Shown: positions 37,918-48,592, numbered from the stretch's first letter. The stretch is DNA of 64,000 nt from Thermoanaerobaculia bacterium (GCA_947259925.1 CAMYOG010000012.1:990-64989), one strand, 5' to 3'. Notes: generated by a model not told the origin, from the sequence alone. A program made the numbers and translations.

Positions 37918-39423
37918 GTGGCGCGCGACCGGCGGAGCGGCATCCTTCTCCATCCGACGTCGCTGCCGGGCGAATGGGGTGTCGGCGACCTCGGACCCGC
38001 GGCGATCGCCTTTCTCGACTGGCTGGGGGAGGCGGGTCAGATGATCTGGCAGGTCTTGCCGCTCGGCCCCCCGGGCGACGGCGACTCGCCCTACTCCGCC
38101 TGTTCGGCGTTCGCAGGCAATCCGCTCCTGATCTCGCCGGATCTGCTCGCCGAAGGCGACCTGCTGCCGTCCGGCGCCCTCGACCTCCGTCCCGAGCTCG
38201 AGACTGGAGCCGTCGACTACCCGACCGTCACCGAGTGGAAGGAAGCCCTCCTGCGAGTCGCATGGCAGCACGTGACCCGCTCGGAGGCGCATCGCGAACT
38301 GGTGGACGAGGCGCGGAGCCTGGGCGAGGTGCCCGGATTCGCCGAGTGGCTACCGGATTGGGCCCTCTACCGCGCGCTCAAGCGCCGTTTCGACGATCTG
38401 CCGTGGGTGAGCTGGCCCGAGACCTACCGGACCCGCGCGGGGGCGACCCTTCAGGTGGCCGGTCGCGAGTTGGAGGAGGAGATCCACTTCCATCAGTTCT
38501 GTCAGCTGATCTGGTTCCGGCAGTGGGACGCCGTGCGCGTGGCGGCTCACGATCGAGGCGTCCAGATCATCGGCGACCTGCCGATCTACGTGGCGCTCGA
38601 CAGCGCCGACGTCTGGGCTCACCAGGAGCTCTTCGACCTGGACGAGGACGGGCAGCCCAACGGGGTCGCGGGCGTGCCGCCGGACGCGTTCAGTGATTCG
38701 GGACAGCACTGGGGCCATCCGCTCTACGACTGGCCGCGCCTCGAGGCCTCCGGCTTCGCCTGGTGGGTCGACCGCCTGCGGGCCCTGCTGCGGGTGGCGG
38801 ATATGGTGCGCGTCGACCACTTCCGGGGCTTCGCCGCCTGCTGGCGCATCCCAAGTGGCGCTGAGGACGCCAGCAGTGGCGACTGGGTGCCGGGCCCGGG
38901 CATTCGACTGTTCGCCGCCCTCCGCTCAGCGCTCGGCGGGCTGCCTCTTATCGCCGAGGACCTGGGCGAGATCACCGCCGATGTCCACCGGCTGCGCCAG
39001 GAGGCCGGGCTACCGTGCACCCGGGTCCTCCAGTTCGCCTTCGACAGCCCGACCAGCGAGCACCTGCCCCACAATCTGACCAGCGACACCTATCTCTACA
39101 CCGGCACTCACGACAATCCCCCGACCCGGGAGTGGTTCGAGTCCCTGGACGCGGCTTGCCGCGAGCGCGTGCTCGACTACGTCGGTGGCGGCGTCGACGA
39201 GATCCACTGGAGTCTCGTGCGGGCGGCTTCGACTTCGGTGGCCTGCGCGACCGTCTTCCCGGTGCAGGACGTGCTCGGGCTCGACACTGGCGCGCGGATG
39301 AACGTGCCGGCCCGCCCCGGGGGCAACTGGACGTGGCGCCTGCGTGCGATCCCGGACTCCGAGACCGCCACCCGCCTGCGCCGGCTGACCGCGGCCACCG
39401 GCCGGCTGGACGTACCGGCCTGA
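37918..39423 (+). CDS. malQ: 4-alpha-glucanotransferase (amylomaltase)
   Basis: 501 residues, GH77. Signatures: GILLHPTSLPGEWGVGDLG, catalytic Asp in MVRVDHFRGFAACWRIP, catalytic Glu in LPLIAEDLGEIT, third Asp in YTGTHDNPPTREW. It transfers glucan segments between maltodextrins. The GTG start has no ribosome site and lies 7 bases after a TAGACT box. glgX follows with a one-base TGATG overlap. Confidence 0.97.
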   Translation: MARDRRSGILLHPTSLPGEWGVGDLGPAAIAFLDWLGEAGQMIWQVLPLGPPGDGDSPYSACSAFAGNPLLISPDLLAEGDLLPSGALDLRPELETGAVDYPTVTEWKEALLRVAWQHVTRSEAHRELVDEARSLGEVPGFAEWLPDWALYRALKRRFDDLPWVSWPETYRTRAGATLQVAGRELEEEIHFHQFCQLIWFRQWDAVRVAAHDRGVQIIGDLPIYVALDSADVWAHQELFDLDEDGQPNGVAGVPPDAFSDSGQHWGHPLYDWPRLEASGFAWWVDRLRALLRVADMVRVDHFRGFAACWRIPSGAEDASSGDWVPGPGIRLFAALRSALGGLPLIAEDLGEITADVHRLRQEAGLPCTRVLQFAFDSPTSEHLPHNLTSDTYLYTGTHDNPPTREWFESLDAACRERVLDYVGGGVDEIHWSLVRAASTSVACATVFPVQDVLGLDTGARMNVPARPGGNWTWRLRAIPDSETATRLRRLTAATGRLDVPA

Positions 39424-41135
39424 TGCCCCGAACCGAGCCGGCGCCGTGGGGCGTCACGCTGACGGTGGACGGCGCTCGTGTACGCGTCCGCTCGGATCCC
39501 GCCGAGGCGGTCTGGCTCTGTCTGTTCGACCCCGACGGCGTCGAGGAGATCGAGCGGCTGCCGCTCGAACGGGACGCGGAGGGCGCCTGGCACGGCGAAG
39601 CGCCGGGCGTCTCTGCGGGTCGGATCTACGGGCTGCGCGCGGACGGACCGTTCGCTCCGGCCCGAGGACACCGGTTCGACAGCGCCAAGCTGTTGCTCGA
39701 CCCGTATGCGCGGGCGGTGGTTGGCGGCACGCGCTGGCGGCCCGAGCTCGAAGCCCGCGGCTATGGCCTCGATACCGGTGCGGTCGCCCCGCGAGGCGTC
39801 GTCACCGAGCCCGCCTTCGACTGGCAGGGCGACCGCCCTCCCGCTACCCCCTGGAAGCAGACCGTGCTCTACGAGGCGCACGTCAAAGGGATGACCGCGC
39901 AGCATCCGGACGTCCCGGCGGGCGAGCGCGGGACCTACCTGGGGCTGAGCCATCCCGCGGTCATCGACCACCTCCTCGGGCTCGGCGTGACCGCGATCGA
40001 GCTCCTACCGGTGCAGCAATCGTTCACCGAGCGGCATCTGGTCGAGCGCGGCCTGACCAACTACTGGGGCTACAACCCGCTCGCCTTCTTTGCCCCACAC
40101 CGCGGCTATGCGGCCGGCTCCGATCCGGTCGCCGAGTTCAAGGAGACCGTCCGCCGACTGCACCGTGTCGGCCTGGAGGTGATCCTGGACGTCGTCTTCA
40201 ATCACACCGCGGAGGGCGATCACCAGGGACCGACCCTGTCGCTCAAGGGTCTCGACAACGGGCTCTACTACCGGCTCGAGCCGCACGATCGCTCGCGCTA
40301 CGTCAACCACTCGGGTTGCGGCAACACGCTCGATTTGAGCCGCCCAGCGGTCGTCGAGCTGGTCGTGGACGCGCTCCGCTACTGGGTCGAGGAGATGCAC
40401 GTCGACGGTTTCCGGTTCGATCTGGCGGTCGCCCTCGGACGGGGCGAGGACGGAGCCTTCTCACCGGCGAGTCCGTTCTTCGAAGCGCTCGCCGCGACCC
40501 CGGCGCTCGCGGCCATCAAGCTGATCGCCGAGCCGTGGGACCTCGGGCCGGACGGGTATCAGCTCGGCAACTTTCCTCCCGGCTGGCGAGAATGGAACGA
40601 TCGGTTCCGCGACGCCGTCCGCGGCTACTGGCTGGGCGACACCGGGGTCGAGAACGAGCTCCGGGCGCGCCTCGCCGGCAGCCCGGACATCTTTCCACCG
40701 GGCCGCGGACGGGCTTTCGCGAGCGTCAACTACGTGACCAGTCACGATGGGTTTACGCTCGAGGATGTGGTCAGCTACGAGGAGAAGCGCAACGAAGCGA
40801 ACGGCGATGCCAACCGGGACGGAGCGGGCCGCGAGCTGAGCGCCAACTCGGGCATCGAGGGTCCGACCGATGACCCCGAGGTCCGCTCGAGGCGACGGCG
40901 GGCCAAGCGCGCCATGGTGGCGACTCTCGTCCTGGCCGGGGGGGTGCCGATGATCTCCCACGGCGACGAGCTCGGCCGGACCCAGCAGGGCAACAACAAC
41001 GCCTACTGCCAGGATAACGAGATCAGCTGGATCGCCTGGGAGTCGGCGGACGAGAGCTTGTCCCTCCGTCGGCTGCTCGCCTTCCTTCTGCGCGCGCGCC
41101 GGAGCCTCCACTCGTCCCCCGAGCCGGGCGACTGA
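39423..41135 (+). CDS. glgX: Glycogen debranching enzyme GlgX, C-terminally truncated
   Basis: 570 residues from ATG 39423. An N-terminal CBM48/E-set domain is followed by a GH13 isoamylase-type barrel with all catalytic parts: region I DVVFNHTAEGDHQGPTLSLK, nucleophile Asp in VDGFRFDLAVALGR, acid Glu in KLIAEPWDLGPDGYQ, third Asp in YVTSHDGFTLED. It hydrolyses alpha-1,6 branches. It stops soon after QGNNNAYCQDNEISWIAW, so the usual C-terminal beta domain (roughly 100-140 residues in full-length homologues) is missing. The last 113 bases overlap tail-to-tail with the GH13 gene on the other strand. Activity is plausible but not certain. Confidence 0.92.
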   Translation: MPRTEPAPWGVTLTVDGARVRVRSDPAEAVWLCLFDPDGVEEIERLPLERDAEGAWHGEAPGVSAGRIYGLRADGPFAPARGHRFDSAKLLLDPYARAVVGGTRWRPELEARGYGLDTGAVAPRGVVTEPAFDWQGDRPPATPWKQTVLYEAHVKGMTAQHPDVPAGERGTYLGLSHPAVIDHLLGLGVTAIELLPVQQSFTERHLVERGLTNYWGYNPLAFFAPHRGYAAGSDPVAEFKETVRRLHRVGLEVILDVVFNHTAEGDHQGPTLSLKGLDNGLYYRLEPHDRSRYVNHSGCGNTLDLSRPAVVELVVDALRYWVEEMHVDGFRFDLAVALGRGEDGAFSPASPFFEALAATPALAAIKLIAEPWDLGPDGYQLGNFPPGWREWNDRFRDAVRGYWLGDTGVENELRARLAGSPDIFPPGRGRAFASVNYVTSHDGFTLEDVVSYEEKRNEANGDANRDGAGRELSANSGIEGPTDDPEVRSRRRRAKRAMVATLVLAGGVPMISHGDELGRTQQGNNNAYCQDNEISWIAWESADESLSLRRLLAFLLRARRSLHSSPEPGD

Positions 41136-44100
41136 GGCGCTCGCGCACACGGCCGAGGGCGTAGCCTTCCGACTCGAACAGCTTGCGCAGCAGCTCGAGG
41201 CTCTCGAGCCAGCCGAAGGCTCCGACGGCCGCCTCATCGCGCGCCTCGACGCTCGCGAGCTCCGCGGTCACCGCGACCAGACCTCTCCACCTCAAGAGCA
41301 GCTCCAGCTCCTCCTTGCGCACCCACTCCTCTCCCCCGTGCTCGTTCAGCCCGAGAAGCTGAACGGTGTCGTCCCGTGTCCGCCAGCGCTCGAGCATCGC
41401 CAGCAGCTCACTCCTCCCCGACGTCGGCTGGGGCCGGGTCCAGTCCTCCTCGAGCGCCAGCGCCAGCACCGGCTCGAGCCCGGGCGGCCGCCCCGAGGAC
41501 AGCTCCAGAACAATCCTCCGCGCCAGCTCCGCCCGTGGCTCGCCACCGAGCGCGTCTTGGAGACCCGCAACGGCCAGGAGCGCCTGGAGGATCCGTAACG
41601 AGTCACCGCCGCGCGCGACCTGGCTGACCAACCGCCTGCGGGCATCCTGCATCCGTCGGCTCTCCGGCCAGGGTAGAGCCTCGACCTGCTGCTGGAGATC
41701 ATCGCTCGTCGGGACGCGCTCCAGAGCGGCCCGCAACGGTCCTTCCGCGACGTCGAGTCCGAGCGCCTGCGCGGCGTCTTCGAGCCTCTTGGTGACCTCC
41801 GGAATCGTGACTTCGGCCGGCTCGGCGAAGAAGTCCCCGAGCGCTGCGATCGCCGGCTGCCAGTCGAGCAGCTCGAGCTCGACCTCGACGTTGGCGACCC
41901 CCCGTCCCTCGAGCCGCTCGGCGAGAGCCCGGTAGCTGTCGCTGACCGTGCTCAGGACCGGGCGGAAGTCGAGCAGCACGCGGCTCTCGAACGGTGCCAG
42001 CTCGACCCGCAGCCCGACCGGCGCGAGCTGCTCCGCGGTGACCAGGTAGTAGAGACCGCTGGTGCGGTCGCGGAAGCGATAGACCGACTCCGGATCGAGG
42101 TCGAGGACACTAGCCACCGCTGGCAGGTGACCGGCGACCGGCGTGTCCGAGTTGTTGAACAGCACGATCGAGCGATCGATCTCGCGCCCGTTGGCATAGG
42201 CGAGAACGTGCTCGTTGATGCCGCCGCGCTCGTCCAGCAGGTCGAGGAGGAGGAAGTCGTCGACGCCCGCGTACCGGTCCCGCCGGCGCAGCAGCGGGAA
42301 GATCTCCCGGCGGTGACGGCCCAGGACGGCCGGGTCGGTCCGCTCGTCGAGCCGTGGCCGATGAAACTCCATGCCGTACTTTTCGCGCAGACCCTCGAAC
42401 TGGCCATGGGCGACCATCGGCAAGCCCGGCAGGGTGGCCATGGTGACGCAGGCCCCGAAGTAGCGATCGCCCGAGCCGAACTGCTCGATCGCGCTCTTCT
42501 CGTCGGGGTTGCTCAGGAAGTTGACGTGGCGCTTGAGGATCTCGGGATCGAAGCCGAGGGTCTCGCGGATCATCCGCCGGAGCTTCGCGGTCTCACCGTC
42601 GCGCAGCAGGTTCATGAAGGCGCTGTTGTAGACCCGATGCATACCGAGCGTACGGACGAAGTAGCCCTCCATCAGCCAGAACGCCTCGGCCAGCAGCAGG
42701 GTGTCGGCTCGCCTCGCCGCCACCGTGTCGACCACCTCACGCCAGAACTCGGCCGGCATCGCCCGCTTGAACTCCGCCGCCGACAGCGAGTGCTCCGACC
42801 GTGAGGGGATCGCCCCGGCGGCGCCCGGCTCCGGGTACCAGAGCCGTTTGACGTGGCGCCGCGCCAGGGTCATCGCCGCGTCGAAACGAATGATCGGAAA
42901 CGCCTCGGCGACCCGCAGGATCGTGTCCATCACCGCCGCGCGCGTCTCTGGGTTCAGGAAGTCGAGCTGGGCGGTGTCGTTCCAGGGCGTGCTGGTGCCG
43001 TCGTTGCCGTGGTAGACGTAGCGCTCCTCTCCCCTCCGCCGGTCGACGCGCTTGAAGACGACGGCGGCGTCGGTCCGATCGTAGTAGTGGTCTTCGAGGT
43101 AGATGCCGACGCGTGGGTCGGAGCTCAGATCGGGACCGTCGAAGGTGTAGCCGGGAAAGGGACACCGCTCGACCGAGAGGAACCGCTCGGGATGCTCGAT
43201 CAGCCAGTGGGAGTCCATACCCATGTGATTTGGCACCATGTCGGCAGCGAGCCGGATGCCACGCTCCGCCGCCCGCCCGGCCAGATCCTGGATCGCCGCG
43301 ACGCCACCGAGCTCGTGGGCGATCTCGTAGTCGCGCAGGGAGTAGGCCGAGGCGAGCGCCTCCGGGTTGCCAAGCCGGCGCTTGATCTCCGCCGACGCCG
43401 TGCTCCGCTCCCAGATACCGATCAGCCAGAGGCCGCTGATGCCGCGCTCCGCCAGCCGGTCGAGCTCCCGGTCGGGGATCTGGTTCAGGCGTTCGATCGC
43501 CTCGCCGTACTCGGTCGAAAGCTGATCAAGCCAGACGTAGCTGTTCTTGGCGATCAGGACGAGCGGCTCCATCCAATCGAGATCGGAGCTGTAGTTCGGC
43601 TCGCCGTCGTCGAAGTCGTCGTAGTCGGGCAGCTCGATCGGGCCGGGGCCGGGAGGAAACCGGGGCGCCTCCTCCTCCGCGATCAGATCGAGGCTCGCGA
43701 CCAGGGCCGCACGCTCGCCGGCTGCGAGGTCGCTCCAGTCGTCGAGCAGAAACCGGAGCTGATCGGCGATCGAGTCCGGCGCCACCAGAGCCGGAGCGCG
43801 CAGCGACTCTTCCAGGCTGGTCGCCCGGCGGTCGAGCGGCGGCGCCCGCAGCAGGACGCGGGACAGGCCTGCCACCAGCTCCTGCCAGTCCGGATCGCTC
43901 CAGATCTCTGGCCCCTGGAGCTCACGGCTGACCGGCGCGGCCGCCGGATTCACGTCGAGTGCCCAGATCAGGATCGCCTCCCTGAGCAGCAGACCGAGCT
44001 CTTCCTTCTCCCCCGAGGCGAGCGCCTCGCGGGCACTCGCGCCCTGGCTCGCCCCCAGGAAGGCGCTCTCGAAAGCGCGCAGGGCGGCCCGTAGCCGGGC

Positions 44101-44379
44101 GGGAGTCGAGCCCTCGATCAGATCGCCCAGCAGCCGGTCGAGGAGCTCCGGATCGGTGGCGAAGTAGTCGTCGAGGCGCCGGCGGAGCACCCGGGCGAGC
44201 TCTACCGTAGCGCTCAGCCTGCCGGCGGAGATCGGTCGCTGCGCGGCGCCGCTAGCCAGACCGGTCGCCAGCGCCCGCGCCTGACGCTGGTCTACCAGCG
44301 CCAGCGGTCCGTTGGCGTCGATCTCATCCCCGGCCGCGGCGACCCGGTCCGCTAGGTGCCTGGAGATGCGAAGGCCCAC
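41023..44379 (-). CDS. Large GH13 (alpha-amylase family) protein with long helical extensions
   Basis: 1118 residues from GTG 44379. Residues ~1-240 are helical and unassigned. A GH13 barrel spans ~265-760: ISGLWLIGIWE, region I ADMVPNHMG (Asp380), nucleophile Asp500 in IIRFDAAMTLA, acid Glu565 in LLLAEAFWLMEG, and Asp626 in FLSNPDEKSA, where the usual region IV NHD reads NPD. A further ~350 helical residues follow. There is no signal peptide, so it acts in the cytoplasm, probably on alpha-glucans. The last ~37 residues are Ser/Pro/Arg-rich, antisense to glgX and unlikely to be a natural domain. It starts 18 bases after the gap gene, so it belongs to that operon. Confidence 0.88.
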   Translation of the reverse strand: MGLRISRHLADRVAAAGDEIDANGPLALVDQRQARALATGLASGAAQRPISAGRLSATVELARVLRRRLDDYFATDPELLDRLLGDLIEGSTPARLRAALRAFESAFLGASQGASAREALASGEKEELGLLLREAILIWALDVNPAAAPVSRELQGPEIWSDPDWQELVAGLSRVLLRAPPLDRRATSLEESLRAPALVAPDSIADQLRFLLDDWSDLAAGERAALVASLDLIAEEEAPRFPPGPGPIELPDYDDFDDGEPNYSSDLDWMEPLVLIAKNSYVWLDQLSTEYGEAIERLNQIPDRELDRLAERGISGLWLIGIWERSTASAEIKRRLGNPEALASAYSLRDYEIAHELGGVAAIQDLAGRAAERGIRLAADMVPNHMGMDSHWLIEHPERFLSVERCPFPGYTFDGPDLSSDPRVGIYLEDHYYDRTDAAVVFKRVDRRRGEERYVYHGNDGTSTPWNDTAQLDFLNPETRAAVMDTILRVAEAFPIIRFDAAMTLARRHVKRLWYPEPGAAGAIPSRSEHSLSAAEFKRAMPAEFWREVVDTVAARRADTLLLAEAFWLMEGYFVRTLGMHRVYNSAFMNLLRDGETAKLRRMIRETLGFDPEILKRHVNFLSNPDEKSAIEQFGSGDRYFGACVTMATLPGLPMVAHGQFEGLREKYGMEFHRPRLDERTDPAVLGRHRREIFPLLRRRDRYAGVDDFLLLDLLDERGGINEHVLAYANGREIDRSIVLFNNSDTPVAGHLPAVASVLDLDPESVYRFRDRTSGLYYLVTAEQLAPVGLRVELAPFESRVLLDFRPVLSTVSDSYRALAERLEGRGVANVEVELELLDWQPAIAALGDFFAEPAEVTIPEVTKRLEDAAQALGLDVAEGPLRAALERVPTSDDLQQQVEALPWPESRRMQDARRRLVSQVARGGDSLRILQALLAVAGLQDALGGEPRAELARRIVLELSSGRPPGLEPVLALALEEDWTRPQPTSGRSELLAMLERWRTRDDTVQLLGLNEHGGEEWVRKEELELLLRWRGLVAVTAELASVEARDEAAVGAFGWLESLELLRKLFESEGYALGRVRERLSRPARGTSGGSGARAEGRRAADGGTSSRPPTPRRSS

Positions 44380-44397
44380 CAGCGCTCCCAGATCCGA

Positions 44398-45401
<1,004 letters not shown>

Positions 45402-45402
<1 letters not shown>

Positions 45403-46424
45403 CAGGCGGCCTCCTCGGCCTCGAGCGCGCTCAGGCGGTGGATCAGATCGACGACCCGGTGCGCGTAGCCCCAGCTGTTGTCGAACCAGGTGAGCGTCTT
45501 CGAAACCCGGTCGCCGAGCACCAGCGTGGCCTGGGAATCGAACGTGCCCGAGTAGCTGGTCTGCAGGATGTCGGTGGAGACGATCGGATCGTCCTCGTAG
45601 GCCAGGATGCCACTCCAGTCGGCGGCCGCCGCGGTCCGGATCACCTCGTTGACCGCCACTTCGGTGACCGCCTGCTCGTGCCAGCAGACCAGATCGGCGA
45701 CCGAGCCGTTGGCGACCGGCACGCTGACCGCCTGGGCGTTGATCTTGCCGTCCAGCTCGGGCAGCAGCTCCATCAGCATGCGGGCGGCGTTGGTCTGCTG
45801 CGGGATGATGTTCTCGGCAGCCGCCCGACCACGCCGGGGATCCTTGGAGGGAACGTCGGCCAGCCGGTGCTGGTTCGAGTAGGCGTGGACCGCGCTCAGG
45901 AAGACCCGCTCGATGCCGAACGCGCGCTGCAGGATCCGGAGCACCGGGGCGGCGCAGTGGGCGGTGCACGACGCGTTGGAGACGATCCGGTGCTCGGCGG
46001 TCAGCTGGTCGTCGTTGACCCCCATGACCACGGTGATGTCCGGCGGGTCCTTGGGCGGCGCGCAGACGATCACCCGCCGGGCGCCGCGCTCGAGGTGCTG
46101 TTCCAGCTCCTCCCGGGTGCGCTCGACGCCCGCGGCCTCGATGACGATGTCGACGCCGAGCTCCCCCCACGGCGCGTTCGCCGGTGAGTCGAGCGCCAGC
46201 ATCGGGATCTGACGCCCGACGACGTAGAGATGGCCCTCCTTGATGCTCAGCTCGTCCGGAAACGGTCCAAGAATGGTGTCGAACCGGATCAGATACTCGA
46301 TGCCGGTCGGATCGGCGATCTCGTCGATCGCCGCTATACGTATGGCCTCGTCGCGATAGAGGATGCGCAGCAGGTCCCTACCGATCCTTCCCATCCCGAC
46401 GAGTGCGATCCTCGTAGGCTTCAT
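45402..46424 (-). CDS. Divergent GAPDH paralogue with altered phosphate-binding residues
   Basis: 340 residues, full-length GAPDH fold with catalytic Cys153 (SNASCTAHC) and His180 (AVHAYSNQH) kept. Key substrate residues differ from the downstream gap: STG becomes AAG, TTN after the Cys becomes TAH, IPTTTGAAK becomes IPQQTNAAR, and the phosphate-binding Arg of AIRVPV is Ser in AVSVPVANGS. The NAD region reads AAIDEIADP. It probably oxidises an aldehyde other than glyceraldehyde-3-phosphate or is a non-phosphorylating or regulatory paralogue (inference). It is the first gene of a three-gene operon with gap and the GH13 gene. Confidence 0.92.
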
Positions 46425-46473
46425 GGTGTGATTCTATGCGCAGCGCGGCGGCCGGCGGAAGTGGGTGAGAGAG

Positions 46474-46485
46474 GTGCTATAGCAC
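46474..46485. promoter_or_regulatory. 12-base palindrome in the divergent gap-paralogue/peptidase intergenic region
   Basis: GTGCTATAGCAC is a perfect inverted repeat in the 93-base gap between the divergent GAPDH paralogue and S51-like genes. Its core TATAGC could also serve as a -10 box in either direction. A TAACCT box at 46503-46508 lies 9 bases before the S51-like ATG. Confidence 0.4.
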
Positions 46486-46517
46486 TTGCCGCCGACGCCC
46501 GGTAACCTTCGCCCTCG

Positions 46518-47441
46518 ATGGCCAGAATCGTCCTGCTCGGGCCGCAACGGCTACGACCGACGGTCCGAGAGATCGTCGACGAGCTCGCGATCTCCGGGCC
46601 GATCGCCGCGGTCACCGCCGGCTGGCAAGAGCGCGAGCAGGAGGACGACGAGCTGGCCGAGCATCTGCGGGGGAGCACCCGGAACCTGGAGCTCTACCGG
46701 CGTGGCGAGCGGATCTTTTCCGAGGATCCGGAGCTCCTGGCGGCCCTGACCGAGCTCCGGAGCGCCCGTCGGGAGGCGCAACGCCTTTATCGACTCTCCC
46801 TCGACCACGCGCTCGCGGCCGTGCGCTCGCTCGAGGATCAGCGGGAGAGCGAGCTCGCGGTCGAAGAGCTGGCGGAGGCGTTCGACGCCGTCCGGGCCCT
46901 CGACGCCCGCCACCTGGAGCGCGTCTCCCGGCTCCAGACCGCATTCCGCAAGCGCTGGGGCACGGCCCGGAGGCGCTCGGTGCGGCGGCAGCGCCACGAG
47001 GTCGACGCGATCCTCGAGGGGTGCAAAGCGGTGGCGATCGCCGGCGGCCACGTCGGCGTGCTAGTCGAGCTGCTGTCGCTCTTCGGTCTGGACGAGCGGC
47101 TCCGGCGCCACACCGTGATCGCCTGGTCGGCGGGCGCCATGGCACTCGGTCAGCGGATCGTCCTGTTCCACGACAGCCCGCCGCAGGGTTTCGGCAACGC
47201 CGAGGTCTGGGGGCCCGGTCTCGGCCTCTTCTCGCGCTTCCTCCCCTTCCCTCACGCCAGGACCCGCCTGCTGGTCGCCGACAGGCAACGGGTGGCGATC
47301 CTGGCGCGGCGCTTCCTGCCGCAGATCTGTGTGCCGATGGACGACGGTGAGCGGCTGAACCTGAGCGTCGGCCGGCTGGCACGCGGAAGCTCTGGCCGCC
47401 GCCTGACACGCGACGGCACGATCGCGGAGCTCGACCCATGA
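46518..47441 (+). CDS. Peptidase S51-like (cyanophycinase/dipeptidase E-type) protein
   Basis: 307 residues. The C-terminal half has the S51/class I glutamine-amidotransferase-like core: AVAIAGGHVGVLVELLSLFGL at about 171-191 and the nucleophile elbow IAWSAGAMALG with Ser204, as in peptidase E and cyanophycinases. The His/Asp partners cannot be assigned with confidence. The N-terminal ~150 residues are a predicted alpha/beta start (ARIVLLGPQRLRPTV) and a long helical region not typical of S51 enzymes. It is the first gene of a four-gene operon; its stop overlaps the next ATG by four bases. Likely role: hydrolysis of an acidic dipeptide-like or isopeptide product (inference). Confidence 0.8.
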   Translation: MARIVLLGPQRLRPTVREIVDELAISGPIAAVTAGWQEREQEDDELAEHLRGSTRNLELYRRGERIFSEDPELLAALTELRSARREAQRLYRLSLDHALAAVRSLEDQRESELAVEELAEAFDAVRALDARHLERVSRLQTAFRKRWGTARRRSVRRQRHEVDAILEGCKAVAIAGGHVGVLVELLSLFGLDERLRRHTVIAWSAGAMALGQRIVLFHDSPPQGFGNAEVWGPGLGLFSRFLPFPHARTRLLVADRQRVAILARRFLPQICVPMDDGERLNLSVGRLARGSSGRRLTRDGTIAELDP

Positions 47442-48574
47442 GGCTCGCGATCCGTGAGTTCGCCGCCAGCGAGCCGATCGCAGCCGAGATCGACGATCTG
47501 CTCGACGGCTTCAGCTTTCCGCATCAAGAAGGCACGACCACGACGTTCGTCTACCGGGGCGAGGCCGATCACGTCCGGCTGCGCCATTTCATCTACGGCC
47601 TGCCGTCCTCACAGCCCTTCCAGCGGGTGGCGGAGACCGATCTCTGGTATCTGGTCTTCGAGCTGCCCGAGCGCTCGCGGGTCGAGTACAAGCTGGAGAT
47701 CGTCCGGGGCGAGGAGACCGAGTGGATCCTCGACCCGCTCAACCCGAGGACCGCTCGGGACCCGTTCGGAGCCAACTCGGTCTGCCACGGTCCCGGCTAC
47801 GTTCTGCCCGAATGGACCCAGCCCGATCCCGACGCTCGTCCGGGACGGCTCGAGAGCCTGACGATCGCCAGCGGCGTCTTCGGCGAGAAGCGAAAGCTGC
47901 AGCTCTATCTGCCCGAGCGCCTGCGGCCGACCCGCCAGCACCCGCTCCTGGTGGTCCACGACGGACCCGATTTCCTACGCTACAGCGCGCTCTCGACGGT
48001 CCTCGACAATCTGATCTACCGACTGGAGATACCGCCCCTGATCGTCGCCCTGACCGAGTCGCCGAGTCGGCTGGTCGAGTACGCTGGCGACGCGGCGCAC
48101 GCTCGGCATCTCGCCGAGGAGGTGCTGCCGACCCTGGTCGCCAAGCTGCCGGTCGACGACACCCCGTCGTCGATCGGGCTGATGGGGGCGAGCTTCGGAG
48201 CGGTCGCCTCGCTGGCCACCGCCTGGCGCTATCCGGGCACGTTCGGACGCCTCCTGCTCCTGTCGGGGTCGTTCGCCTTTACCGACATCGGCGATCAGCA
48301 CCAGCGGGGCCCGACCTTCGATCCGGTGGTGCGCTTCGTCAACTCGTTCCGCAACGAGCCGGGCAAGCCATCCGAGAAGGTCTTTCTCGGCTGTGGCATC
48401 TACGAGTCGCTGATCTACGAGAACCGCTCGATGCTGCCGCTGCTGCAGGCGACCGGGATGGACGTCCGCTACGTCGAGGCGCGTGACGGCCACAACTGGG
48501 AGAACTGGCGCGAACGGCTCCGCGAAGGCCTTTCCTGGCTCTTCCCCGGACCGCTCTGGATGGTCTACGAGTAG
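47438..48574 (+). CDS. Esterase, enterochelin-esterase (Fes/IroD)-like, with N-terminal E-set domain
   Basis: 378 residues. Residues ~25-120 look like the immunoglobulin/CBM48-type domain of Fes-like esterases (VRLRHFIYGLPSSQPF, YKLEIVRGEETEWILDPLNP). The C-terminal alpha/beta-hydrolase has nucleophile Ser252 in LMGASFGAVASL and His352 in RDGHNWENWRERL, with Asp/Glu upstream. There is no signal peptide. It would hydrolyse an ester or act as an acyltransferase. The ATG overlaps the upstream stop (ATGA), and the ATP-grasp gene follows after 18 bases. Confidence 0.87.
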   Translation: MRLAIREFAASEPIAAEIDDLLDGFSFPHQEGTTTTFVYRGEADHVRLRHFIYGLPSSQPFQRVAETDLWYLVFELPERSRVEYKLEIVRGEETEWILDPLNPRTARDPFGANSVCHGPGYVLPEWTQPDPDARPGRLESLTIASGVFGEKRKLQLYLPERLRPTRQHPLLVVHDGPDFLRYSALSTVLDNLIYRLEIPPLIVALTESPSRLVEYAGDAAHARHLAEEVLPTLVAKLPVDDTPSSIGLMGASFGAVASLATAWRYPGTFGRLLLLSGSFAFTDIGDQHQRGPTFDPVVRFVNSFRNEPGKPSEKVFLGCGIYESLIYENRSMLPLLQATGMDVRYVEARDGHNWENWRERLREGLSWLFPGPLWMVYE

Positions 48575-48592
48575 CGCTATACTCCTGGCCCC

